Shown: in pieces, positions 15,656 to 25,000 of the stretch
Layout: each line of letters starts with the position of its first letter
Numbering within the stretch: position 1 is the stretch's first letter
Assembly: GCF_041807905.1 (NCBI RefSeq)
Contig: NZ_JBGVSA010000039.1
Location: 1-25,438, forward strand
From: JBGVSA01 sp041807905
GTDB lineage: Bacteria > Pseudomonadota > Gammaproteobacteria > Burkholderiales > Rhodocyclaceae
Direction: 5' to 3'
Length of the DNA: 25,438 nucleotides
Position numbers and translations under genes: made by a program
The notes under the pieces: generated by a model
Told to the model about the DNA's origin: nothing
Database searches by the model: none
The model's input: the letters and a program-made list of their open reading frames with translations, nothing else

Positions 15656-15660
15656 TGCAG
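15554..15660 (-). ncRNA. C4-like antisense RNA
   Basis: The minus strand can fold into the architecture I recall for phage P1/P7 C4 RNA. A closing stem pairs 15638-15643 with 15590-15595 and 15646-15649 with 15583-15586. It encloses a hairpin at 15624-15637 (5 bp, GAAA tetraloop on the RNA) and another at 15604-15622. A further hairpin, GCCTGCC/GGCAGGC (15554-15585), overlaps the outer closing stem, so the two are mutually exclusive. In P1, C4 pairs with ribosome binding regions downstream and blocks icd/ant translation. Here it sits just upstream of a small gene with an AGGAG site. The identification is from memory; exact RNA ends are unknown. Confidence 0.55.
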
Positions 15661-16092
15661 AGGCGTGCGCAAGCGCTGCGGACGCTAGAGTGCCGCGACA
15701 AAAAGCGGCCGTCCGTCTGGATGATTCGAGTCGCCAAACCCGATCGCTGTTGTGTCAGCGACGCGCCAAGGATAGGCGGCCGAGATATCGGACGCAAGGA
15801 TCACAAGGCAAGTCCGGGCCGCCACAACGGCGGCATCGCCCGCAGGCGGCGTGACGCTGCTTTTCTCGGTGCGAAATGCGCAGCCGCGACTCACGCAGCA
15901 AGCGCCAGTCCCCGCCAGGGAATCCTGCAAACCGATGAATTCGTCGCACTCACAGGTATCGCAAGACAACCGCATGGCGTCCATTCCGTGATTTGTGCGT
16001 ATCCAGTTACTAGACTCCATTGCGGCTCTGCGCCCGCGCGCACTCTGATGGGTTGGGTCGGGGTCACGCTCCGTCAACGTCGAACAAGGGAG
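15661..16092. other. Intergenic stretch without supported features
   Basis: No gene with a credible start, Shine-Dalgarno and protein character is visible on either strand. The open frames here lack recognisable content. Promoters for the minus-strand small gene unit and for the plus-strand lipoprotein presumably lie here, but I could not assign them. Confidence 0.4.
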
Positions 16093-16098
16093 ATGCAA

Positions 16099-16545
16099 AT
16101 GGCGATCAGCTTCCGTTCTCGTTTTGCCGCCCTGCTGGCGGCTCTCGCGGTAGCCGCATGCGCGGCGCCGAACACTCAACAGGATCGATTGATGATCGTC
16201 CGCCAGGGGGTGATCGAGCAGATCACGCCAACGCAGATCCAGAGTACGGACCACATGGGCGTGGGCGCCGTGGTCGGCGGCATTGCGGGCGCCGGGCTGG
16301 GCAGCCTGATGGGCAGCGGCACGGGGCGCGACGTCGCCATGGTTGCCGGCGCGATCGGCGGCACCGTGGCCGGCGCCGAAGCGCAACGCCGCTTCGAGAC
16401 GCCAATGTCGGGCCAGCAGATATTCGTCCGGCTGGGCAGCGGCGTGCTGATCGAAATCACGCAGCCGACCGACCTGAACCTGCGCGTGGGACAGAACGTT
16501 TTCGTGCAAGGCAACGGCCAGGCCGCGCGCGTCATTCCGCAATGA
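16099..16545 (+). CDS. Outer-membrane lipoprotein with glycine zipper (SlyB/PcpY-like)
   Basis: This 148-residue lipoprotein has a signal peptide and lipobox VAAC (Cys21), then a glycine-zipper hairpin (about 54-93, GVGAVVGGIAGAGLGSLMG...GAIGGTVAGAEAQ). A C-terminal beta-like part follows (GQQIFVRLGSGVLIEITQPTDLNLRVGQNVFV). This matches the SlyB/17-kDa surface antigen-like family of outer-membrane lipoproteins, often linked to envelope stability and stress. Two ATGs are close; GGGAG (16088-16092) directly abuts the first (16093) but is 6 nt from the second (16099), so I choose the second. A good terminator follows about 100 nt after the stop. Confidence 0.88.
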   Translation: MAISFRSRFAALLAALAVAACAAPNTQQDRLMIVRQGVIEQITPTQIQSTDHMGVGAVVGGIAGAGLGSLMGSGTGRDVAMVAGAIGGTVAGAEAQRRFETPMSGQQIFVRLGSGVLIEITQPTDLNLRVGQNVFVQGNGQAARVIPQ

Positions 16546-16645
16546 CCGACGGGCACCGTCGGCGATGGCGTCATGGCGGCCCCAACGGCGAGCGGTCCAT
16601 GTCGGCTTCGTAGCCCCACGGCATCACCTCTTGCGTCATTCAGTC

Positions 16646-16670
16646 AAGCCCGCCTCGTGCGGGCTTTTCT
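16646..16670 (+). terminator. Intrinsic terminator after the glycine-zipper lipoprotein gene
   Basis: AAGCCCGC (16646-16653) pairs with GCGGGCTT (16659-16666) around a 5-nt loop, and T's continue to 16668 with T at 16670. Confidence 0.85.
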
Positions 16671-16700
16671 TGTGCCATCGCCGAGCCCGTGGAGACGCCG

Positions 16701-16814
16701 GGGCGCACCGAATGTGATCAGTGAGGGCAAGACACTTTCGTAGCGTGCGCCCTTGATGTAATCGTCATATACGCCTGTACCAAACGGGGCCGGATTTCGG
16801 GATCACCTGGCCCC
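16701..16814. other. Intergenic region with two long-loop inverted repeats
   Basis: GGGCGCA (16701-16707) matches TGCGCCC (16746-16752) perfectly, and GGGGCC (16786-16791) matches GGCCCC (16809-16814). No gene is visible. The repeats lie just upstream of the autotransporter promoter module and could insulate it, but their function is unknown. Confidence 0.3.
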
Positions 16815-16831
16815 ACTCGCCCTCCTAAAAA

Positions 16832-16929
16832 TCAGACTTATCCTAGTCGTTTGTCGGATGCGGATTCATGACATGTACGACCCACTCCCACTCGTCGTAA
16901 AGCTACGTCAATTTAGGACTTCCCGCTGA
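16832..16929 (+). promoter_or_regulatory. Upstream module of the first autotransporter gene, conserved in the second
   Basis: Placed base for base against 21845-21942 with no gaps, about half the positions agree, in blocks: GAC..ATCC, CGGA..CGGATTC, GACC, CTC.CA..CGTC, CT.CGT.AATT.A and CTGA. Its 5' end, TCAGACTTATCCTA, resembles RcsB/NarL-type boxes. The module starts about 230 bp before the ATG. Downstream, GCCTGC/GCAGGC (16980-16999) can form a leader hairpin. Confidence 0.55.
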
Positions 16930-17060
16930 CTGTCATCAGAAATTTCGCCCCCACTCTGGCTAGTATCAGCCCGTTAAAGGCCTGCGCCCCCCTGCAGGCA
17001 CCCACCTACGCTCCGAGAGAGATTCGCGCTTTCAGCTCTCGGTTCAGATAGCGAGCTGAG

Positions 17061-20000
17061 ATGAACAAACAATACAAAGTGATCTGGAACGACGCGACGG
17101 GGAACTGGACCGTCGCCCCCGAAATATCGAGTGCGCGCGGCAAGCGGACCTCGCGGTCAAAGAGCGTGCTCAGCGCCATTGCCGCAGCGTCGTTCTTCAG
17201 TGTGGCCCAGGCGGCCGACGTGACATGGATCGGTCCCGAAAACGGCGACTGGTCGGACGACACCCACTGGAGCCCCGGCAAGCCGACCGTTAGCGACGCT
17301 GCCATCATCGACAATGGCAGCGTCGTGATTGGCGACGACACTTCGGTGAGCAGCAATTCGCTGGTGGTGGGCAATACCGGCAACGCGAGCCTGACCGTAG
17401 GCAGTGGCGCCTGGCTCGACACGAGCCCCATCTACCTGGGCAACCAGGCGGGCTCCTACGGCGAGATGACCGTCAACGATGGCGCCTCGGTCACGGCCGG
17501 CAGCCTGCACGTGGGCTTCAACGGCACGGGCCTGCTCACGATCAACGGCGGCAATGTCAGCACCAGCGCGTGGAACACCCTGACACTGGGCACCTATGGC
17601 GGCACGGGGACGATTGTCGTCAATGACAATGGCACGCTGCAAAGCGCCACCGACCTGCGTGTGGGCACTTCCGGCAACGGCACGTTGATTCTCAACAGCG
17701 GCAACGTGATCGCCGGATGGAACGTGATCATCGGGCAAGAGGCAACGGGCCACGGGCGTGTCGTCATCAACGGCGGCAAGCTCACCAACGCCTGGGACAA
17801 CAATTTCGTCGTTGGGCGCAGCGGTTACGGCGAGCTGGAAATCAACAACGACGGTGTCGCCGATTCGGACTGGACCTTCATTGGAGGCGAAATCTGGCGC
17901 AACGCGTCGAACGGCGCGGGGACAGGCGTGGCAACGCTCAGTGGAAACGGTCTGCTGCACGCCACGCGTGGCATTGTCGTGGCCGCTGGCGGTACGGGCG
18001 CCAAGGGGACCGTCACGCTCAACGACAACGCCTCGATGGTCACGGAAAGCAGTCTGTACTTCGGCTACGACGGCACCGGCTCCGTCACGTTCAATGACAA
18101 CAGCAAGGCGACGGCGAGCACCGGCATCTGGATCGGCACCAACTCCGCGAGCCAGGGCACGGTCATCATGAATGACCAGAGCAGCATGTCCAGCGGCTCC
18201 GACGGCGTGGTCGTCGGCTACACCGGCCAGGGCGCGCTGACGCTCAATGACAGCGCCTCCATCAACACGACAGGTTCTGTCGGCATCGGAGTATCCAGCG
18301 GCAAGGGCTCGGTGACTGTGAATGACGATAGTTCGATCGTCAGCGGCGGCAGCGTATACGCCGGCATGTACGGTACGGGCGACCTCGCCATCAACGGCGG
18401 GCTGGTCAGCGCTGCTGGCTCGGTCGTCATCGGCCGCTACGCTGGATCGCACGGCACGGTCACGGTGAATGACGGCGGCGTATTGTCTGCCGGGCAGATT
18501 CAGGGCGGTGCGGGCAGCGCATCGCTGTCTGTCGACGGGGGCACCCTGCGTGCCCTGAGCGATCAGGCGAACTTCACCAGCGGCTTGTCGAGCGTCACGG
18601 TCGGCGCAGATGGCGCCACCATCGATTCGAACGGCAAGAACATCGGCATCGCCAGCGCTTTCGTCGGCAGTGCGGACTCGAGCCTGGTCAAGACCGGTGA
18701 TGGCACGCTGACACTCAACGGCAACAACGCGAGCTTTGCCGGCTCGGTGGACGTCGACGGCGGCACGCTCGCGCTGGCAAGCACCAACACGCTGAGCAAC
18801 GCAGCGTCCGTCGACGTTGCATCGGGCGCGACCCTGTCCACGGCGGGCACGCAATCGCTCAAGCAGCTCAGCGGCGCAGACGGCAGTGGGTTGACGAACA
18901 CCGGCACACTCACCGTCAACAATGCAGGCGGGGCGGATACGACTTTCGCGGGCACGGTCTCCGGCGACGGCGCGTTGGTCAAGATGGGCACGGGCAACTT
19001 CACCCTTGGCGGCGCGAACTCCGTACAGGGCAGCGTGGATGTCCGCGAGGGCACGCTGACGCTGGCGCAGGCCGGAAAGTTCGAGACCTCCGGCGACTTT
19101 GTCACGCGTGCAGGCGCCACGACCGACATCGGCAAGCAGGATGCCTCGCTGGTCGTCGGCGGCACGTTTACGCAGGAGGCGGGCAGCACGCTGGCCGTCA
19201 CGCTGGGTGCCGAACCGGAAATCACCGCCAGCGCCGCCACGCTCGACGGCACGGTGGTGATCAATGGCTTTGCCGCAACCGGAGCCCCCGTGCGCGCCAG
19301 CGAGATCGCCGATGCGCGTTACACGCTGATCCAGACTGAGAACGGCATCCAGGGCACCTTCGTCAATGATCCACTCGGCCCGACCGGGCTCGACTATCTG
19401 TTGCACGACTCGCACGTCTCGAACGACGGCAAGGATTACCAACTCGGCTTCCGCATGGCGTGGACCGAAGGCGGTGCCGAGGCGGGCACGGGGACCTTCA
19501 CCATGGCGGACGGCACGGCTTTCGATGTCGACGTCGCGCTGGGCGACCAAGTGGCGCCGGCGGAAGGTTTCGCCAGCGGCTGGGATGGCAAGAGCCTCGT
19601 CAAGAACAGCGAAGGGACCCTCGTGCTGTCGGCGCAGAACACCTATACGGGCACAACCACCGTCAACGGCGGCGTGTTGAGCATGGGTACCGAAGACGCT
19701 TTCGCGCAGAGCAGCGACCTTGTCGTCAATGGCGGCACGCTGGCCCTCGATGGCAACGATCAACATGCCAATCGGCTGGCGGGCTCCGGAGGCGCCATTT
19801 CGCTGGATGGCGCCACGCTCACCGCCGAAAACGCCATCGCGGGCGCGGACGACAGTTACTTCGCGGGGAGCATCGTGGACGGTAGCGTCGCTGGCGGCTC
19901 ACTGCGCAAGGCCGGCGACGGCACGCTCACCCTGTCCGGCCAGACGGGCTGGACCGGCGACACCCGGCTCGAAGCCGGCCGTCTCGTTCTCGACGGCAGC

Positions 20001-21581
20001 GACGGCGCGGCGCAACTGGCCAGCAATGTCGTCGGTACTGCCGGCAGCGCGCTGGACCTCGTGCACGGTGCCGCCCTGCAGGGTCGGATCGATCAATCGA
20101 ACGTACGCATCGACACTGCAAGCGCGTGGTCGATGACGGAAAGTTCGAGCATCGGCGCGCTCGATCTCGCAGGCACGCTCACCTTCGCGCCGCCGACCGA
20201 TGGCAGCTTCAAAACGCTGACCGTGGCGGGCGACTACGCCGGCAACAACGGGCTCATCGTCATGAATGCGCAGCTCGGCGCCGACGATTCGCCGACCGAC
20301 ACGCTGTCGATCGCGGGCAATGTCACGGGCACCACGCGTGTCGCTGTCAACAATGCCGGCGGCCTCGGGGCGATGACCACCGGCAACGGGATTGCGCTGA
20401 TCGATGCGGCCAACGCCAGCACCGATGCCTTCACGCAGGAAGGCCGCATCTCGGCCGGTGCGTATGACTACACGCTCTACGCAGGTGGCCGCGACGGCAG
20501 CTTCGACGGCGACTGGTACCTGCGTTCGAGCTACGAGCCACATCGTCCAGACCCTGAGCCGGAGGTCGTGACGCCGCCGAACCCGGAGGAGCCCGAACCG
20601 GAACTGCCGAACTATCGCGATGAAGTCGCCGTGTCCACGGTCGTGCCCGCGCTGGCCAACCGCATGGGCCTGGCGATGCTGGGCACCTACCATGACCGCA
20701 TCGGTGAAGGCGTGCCCGGTGCTGACGGGCGCACCAGTTGGGCGCGTACCTTTGGCGAGACCGGCAGCGCCGGACGTGGTGGCAACGACCCGCAAGAGCG
20801 CCTCTCCCACTTCGAGAAGGATGGCCCTTCGTACGACTTCAACCTCGCGGGTGTCCAGGTCGGCTCCGACGTACTACGCAAGAAGAACGACGTGATAGGC
20901 GTCTATGCGGGCATGGGTCGCATCGAAGCCGACGTCGAGCGTGTCTACGGTGGGTACGCCGGTTCGACCTCGATGGACGCGTATTCGGTGGGCGGCTACT
21001 GGACGCACCGGGCGGACGCCGGCTGGTATGTCGACAGCGTGCTGCAAGGCACCTGGTATCGCGGCATCGAAGCCAAGAGCGTGGCAGGCGAGACGCTGCG
21101 CTCCGACGGTCGCGGGCTGACCGCTTCGGTGGAAGCCGGTTATCCGTTCGCGCTGGGTAACGGCTGGAAGCTGGAGCCGCAGGCGCAGTTGATCTACCAG
21201 AGCGTGAACCTAGACGACACGGCCGACAGCTACGGCAAGGTGAGCTACGACAGCACCCAGCTCGCCTACGGTCGACTCGGCGCACGCGTGTCGCGGACCT
21301 GGGACACGGCGGGTGACCGCAAGGTGACCGGCTGGGGTCGCGCCAACCTGTGGCATGCCTTTGGGTCGGACGCGAACACGACCTTCAGCAACCTCGATGG
21401 CTCCAACCCGGTGTCGTTCAACACCAACCTGGGTGGCACCTGGGCGCAGGTCGGCGTGGGCGTGTCGGGCCAGGTCGCGAAGAACGTCAGTCTGTTTGCG
21501 GCGGCCGACTACAACCGCGTTGTCGCCGGCGGCCAGGGCGACAGCTTTGGCGGTCGCGTGGGTGTGGTGATCGCTTGGTGA
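17061..21581 (+). CDS. Type Va autotransporter with ESPR signal, strand-loop-strand repeats and beta-barrel
   Basis: This complete 1506-residue monomeric autotransporter begins with an extended signal peptide region (MNKQYKVIWNDATGNWTVAPE, about 1-28) and a hydrophobic core with likely cleavage after VAQA (residue 51). The passenger has about 15 short beta-helix repeats (about 85-500) of the LxVGxxGxGxLTVNxGGxV type known as T5SS/PEP-CTERM-associated repeats. Four passenger-associated transport repeats (PATR) follow at about residues 541, 638, 845 and 947 (LVKTGDGTLTLNG...GGTLAL pattern). A Pro/Glu-rich linker (about 1158-1185) precedes the C-terminal translocator barrel (about 1222-1506), which ends VGVVIAW with a terminal aromatic. 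I noticed no cysteine. The start is set by the ESPR; the Shine-Dalgarno is poor. No catalytic motif is visible, so an adhesin-like role is inferred. Confidence 0.93.
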   Translation: MNKQYKVIWNDATGNWTVAPEISSARGKRTSRSKSVLSAIAAASFFSVAQAADVTWIGPENGDWSDDTHWSPGKPTVSDAAIIDNGSVVIGDDTSVSSNSLVVGNTGNASLTVGSGAWLDTSPIYLGNQAGSYGEMTVNDGASVTAGSLHVGFNGTGLLTINGGNVSTSAWNTLTLGTYGGTGTIVVNDNGTLQSATDLRVGTSGNGTLILNSGNVIAGWNVIIGQEATGHGRVVINGGKLTNAWDNNFVVGRSGYGELEINNDGVADSDWTFIGGEIWRNASNGAGTGVATLSGNGLLHATRGIVVAAGGTGAKGTVTLNDNASMVTESSLYFGYDGTGSVTFNDNSKATASTGIWIGTNSASQGTVIMNDQSSMSSGSDGVVVGYTGQGALTLNDSASINTTGSVGIGVSSGKGSVTVNDDSSIVSGGSVYAGMYGTGDLAINGGLVSAAGSVVIGRYAGSHGTVTVNDGGVLSAGQIQGGAGSASLSVDGGTLRALSDQANFTSGLSSVTVGADGATIDSNGKNIGIASAFVGSADSSLVKTGDGTLTLNGNNASFAGSVDVDGGTLALASTNTLSNAASVDVASGATLSTAGTQSLKQLSGADGSGLTNTGTLTVNNAGGADTTFAGTVSGDGALVKMGTGNFTLGGANSVQGSVDVREGTLTLAQAGKFETSGDFVTRAGATTDIGKQDASLVVGGTFTQEAGSTLAVTLGAEPEITASAATLDGTVVINGFAATGAPVRASEIADARYTLIQTENGIQGTFVNDPLGPTGLDYLLHDSHVSNDGKDYQLGFRMAWTEGGAEAGTGTFTMADGTAFDVDVALGDQVAPAEGFASGWDGKSLVKNSEGTLVLSAQNTYTGTTTVNGGVLSMGTEDAFAQSSDLVVNGGTLALDGNDQHANRLAGSGGAISLDGATLTAENAIAGADDSYFAGSIVDGSVAGGSLRKAGDGTLTLSGQTGWTGDTRLEAGRLVLDGSDGAAQLASNVVGTAGSALDLVHGAALQGRIDQSNVRIDTASAWSMTESSSIGALDLAGTLTFAPPTDGSFKTLTVAGDYAGNNGLIVMNAQLGADDSPTDTLSIAGNVTGTTRVAVNNAGGLGAMTTGNGIALIDAANASTDAFTQEGRISAGAYDYTLYAGGRDGSFDGDWYLRSSYEPHRPDPEPEVVTPPNPEEPEPELPNYRDEVAVSTVVPALANRMGLAMLGTYHDRIGEGVPGADGRTSWARTFGETGSAGRGGNDPQERLSHFEKDGPSYDFNLAGVQVGSDVLRKKNDVIGVYAGMGRIEADVERVYGGYAGSTSMDAYSVGGYWTHRADAGWYVDSVLQGTWYRGIEAKSVAGETLRSDGRGLTASVEAGYPFALGNGWKLEPQAQLIYQSVNLDDTADSYGKVSYDSTQLAYGRLGARVSRTWDTAGDRKVTGWGRANLWHAFGSDANTTFSNLDGSNPVSFNTNLGGTWAQVGVGVSGQVAKNVSLFAAADYNRVVAGGQGDSFGGRVGVVIAW

Positions 21582-21609
21582 TCCGCTTGTAACAACTAGC
21601 TGCATGGAT

Positions 21610-21639
21610 GAGGCACCCGAAAAAGGTGCCTCTTTTTTT
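21610..21639 (+). terminator. Intrinsic terminator after the first autotransporter gene
   Basis: GAGGCACC (21610-21617) pairs perfectly with GGTGCCTC (21625-21632) around a 7-nt loop, followed by seven T's. It separates the two autotransporter transcription units. Confidence 0.94.
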
Positions 21640-21844
21640 GTCCGGAAGTTGCCTTCCTCTTTCGGTCGCCCTACGCGACGCGGGAGAAATACCAGGAGCT
21701 TTCACAAGAGATACGCCTTCGCAGCGCTCCACCCGTGAACAATTCATGTCACCACACATCGGACCGGCTACGAAACCGTATGCATTTTGCTTATATCCGC
21801 ACCAGCCTTCAGCGTGAGAAAAGTATCGAAACCAGCGCCATCGG

Positions 21845-21942
21845 TAGGACAAATCCGCTCCTACAAGCGGACACGGATTCGCACAGAATCGGACCTTCTC
21901 GCAGCCGTCTGCGCACTCCGTAAATTCACCTTAACGACCTGA
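21845..21942 (+). promoter_or_regulatory. Upstream module of the second autotransporter gene, conserved with the first
   Basis: This is the gapless counterpart of 16832-16929. At its 5' end GTAGGA (21844-21849) and TCCTAC (21859-21864) form a perfect inverted repeat with a 9-nt spacer, the shape of sites bound by RcsB/BvgA/NarL-type response regulators. It starts about 222 bp before the ATG at 22067, close to the 229 bp in the first gene. The rest of the gap 21640-22066 shows no gene. Confidence 0.55.
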
Positions 21943-22066
21943 TTTCAGTCAATTTCCGCCCTCCTCCCATTCGTAGCATCGGACTACCCGAGAGGCACCT
22001 TCCCGGTACCTCAGCCCTGTGTTCGGGACACATGTCAGTTGGTCAGCGAGTGAGTTGAGGCAAAAA

Positions 22067-25000
22067 ATGAACAAGCAATATCGAGTGGTCTGGAACGAAT
22101 CGTCGGGCACATGGGCGGTCGCCTCCGAGATTTCCACTGCGCGCGGGAAACGAGCGTCCCTCAGTATTGCTTCGCTTGCGGTGTCCTCCGTCTTTGGCCT
22201 CGCCATGCTGACCGTATCGGCCCCCGCCTGGTCACAGTCGCAGTGCTCGGCGACGGGCAGCGTCTATGAGTGCTCGGGCGCGATCACCGAGGGCGTGGTC
22301 ATCTCGGGCTCGGGAGACATCACCGTCAATAGCAACGCCGATATTGCCCCGACAGGGACGCCAGGGACGGGCATCAACGTGCAGAACACGGGGCCCGGCA
22401 GCATCACGGTGAACCAGCAGTCGGGCGGCATCACCGCTTGGAACGATCCGAGCGCGCCCTGGATATTCCCCGAAAACGGAGCCGGCATCTTTGCCGCGAA
22501 CACTGCGACGGGTACGGATATCACGATCAACATCGGCGAATCGGCTGCCGTGTCGGGCAATGTCGATGGCGTTCATGTCGAAAACTATGGCACTGGCGCG
22601 ACGAGCGTGAACGTGGCCGGCTATGTCTCCGGCTCGGACGGCGCGGGCGTCGTCGTTTACGGCGACGCTGCCACCACCGACCTGACCGTTACGCAGGATG
22701 GGGGTGCCATCTCGGGCAGCCGCAATGGCATCTCCGTACAGAACACCGGCTCCGGCGCGACGACCGTTTCGGTATCGGGCGAAGTCCGCGCCACCGATGA
22801 TCACGGCATTTACGCCAACAACAATTCCTCGACAGGGGCGGCGCTGACCATCGAACAGGATGGCGGCAACATCCTCGGCGCCCAAAGCGGCATCCAAGCC
22901 GACAACGATGGCAACGGAACAACGAACATCAGCCTGTCAGGGGACGTCTATGGCACCGCCCAAGGCGTCCAGGCCCGCAATGGGGCCGACACAACAGGTC
23001 TGACGATTACGCAGACCGCCGGATCGGTATCCGGCAATTTCGGCATCGTTGCGGAGAACGAGGGCATCGGCGCGACGAACATCGACGTCGCAGGCAATGT
23101 CGCCGCCGCGTACGGCACGGGCATCAACGCCATGAATGGATCGGCGGCCTCGGACCTGACAGTCACGCAGCATGGCGGAAGCATTGGTGGCACCTTTTAC
23201 GGCATCAGCGCCAACAACTCCGGAACGGGTGCTACGAATGTCCGCGTCGCGAGCTACGTCACTGCTACGGATAGCATCGGCATTTACGCATACGGTGGCG
23301 CGAATTCGACTGACCTGAGTGTTGTGCAGACCGGCGGCACCATCGCCGGCAACTATGGCGGAATCTCGGCCGACAACTCGGGCACGGGCGCGACGACCGT
23401 CAGCGTTGCGGGTGACGTCGCTGCGGCGAACGGCTACGGCGTCTACGCTCATACTGGACCGACCGGCAAGGACCTGACTGTCACGCAAGACGCAGGGTCG
23501 TCCATTACCGGACGCTACGGCATCTGGGCATCCAATGACGGGAGCGGCGCGACGAGTGTAACCGTCGAAGGCGACATCGCCACGACCTCTGACGTTGGCG
23601 TCTACGCCTACAATAATTCGGCGACTACTACGGATCTGACTGTCAGCCAGAACGGCGGCTCCATCGTGAGCGGAGCCGAAGGTATCCAGGTGGGCAATTA
23701 CGGCACGGGTGCAACCAGCATCAATGTCGCCGGCGACATTGCCAGTCGTTCTGAATTCGGCGTACACGCCAGTAACGGTGCGACCGCCACAGAGCTGACC
23801 GTCACGCAAGCGGCTGGCACCATTACCGGCGCCCGAGCTGGAATCTGGCTGGAGAATTCTGGAACAGGCGCAACCAATGTAAGCGTTGCAGGCGATGTCA
23901 TCGGAACGACGGGCCAGGGCATTCATGCCACGAGCTATTCAGACGCATCGACAGGTCTGACAATCACGCAGAACAGCGGCACGATCTCTGGCCTGGACTT
24001 CGGCATACTCACGCAGAACCTGGGCAGCGGCGCCACCATCATAAGCACTGCAGGCGACGTCTCCAGCACATTCAATGACGGCATCAGCGCCTACAACAAA
24101 TCAATTGCCACGGACCTGACTGTCACACAAAGCGCGGGGACCATTGCCGGCGGCGGAGGCGGCATTTATACCTATAACGATGGTACCGGAGCGACGACCG
24201 TCAGCGTCGCAGGCGACATCGTCAGTACGAATGGTGAGGGCATCTACGCCTACAACAATTCAAGCGCAACCAATATGACGGTCGCGCAAGTCGCGGGCAG
24301 CATTACGAGCGAGGACGCAGGCATCCATGCCAGCAACTGGGGCTCTGGCGCGACGAACGTCAGCGTTGCAGGCAGTGTCACGAGCGCCAGCAGCTACGGG
24401 CTTCGTGTTGAGGGTGGATTCGAGACTAACGGACTGACGACCACCCAAAGTGGTGGGGCCATCGTCGGGGACTCCGGCGTCTATACCGACAACAAAGGCA
24501 CTGGTGCGACAAATATCAGCATCGCAGGCGATGTCACGGGCAACAGTGTCTATGGTTTCGGCTTGTCCGCCTATAACGGCGATTCGGCCACAGAACTGAC
24601 GATAGTGCAAAGTGGCGGGACGGTTAAAGGCGGGGGTGTTGGCATCCAGGCCGAGAACAACGGAACCGGTGCGACCAACGTACAGGTGGCCGGCGACGTT
24701 ATCGGGACAGACGGCTACGGCCTCTATGCCTACAACACTTGGTCATCCACCAACGACCTGAACGTCACGCAGAGCGCTGGCACAATCATGGGCGGCATGT
24801 TCGGCGTTTACTCGGACAACTTTGGTACCGGCGGGGCGAGCATAAACGTAGCCGGCGACGTCAGAGGTGACACCTACGACGGTGTCCGTGCCTACAACAA
24901 CGGGACCGCGACCAACCTGACGGTCACGCAAAGCGCGGGGAGCATTACCGGTGGTGGCGATGGCATCCATGCCGAGAACCATGGCACCGGCGCAACGAAT

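Noticed and set aside
15655..16098. N-terminal extension of the glycine-zipper lipoprotein frame
   Set aside because: The lipobox signal peptide and GGGAG spacing fix the start at 16099.
17157..19766. A frame of 869 codons open on the minus strand opposite the first autotransporter
   Set aside because: The plus-strand frame has a full ESPR, repeats and barrel. The antisense frame has no domain, and long antisense frames are expected opposite GC-rich Gly/Thr/Asn repeats.
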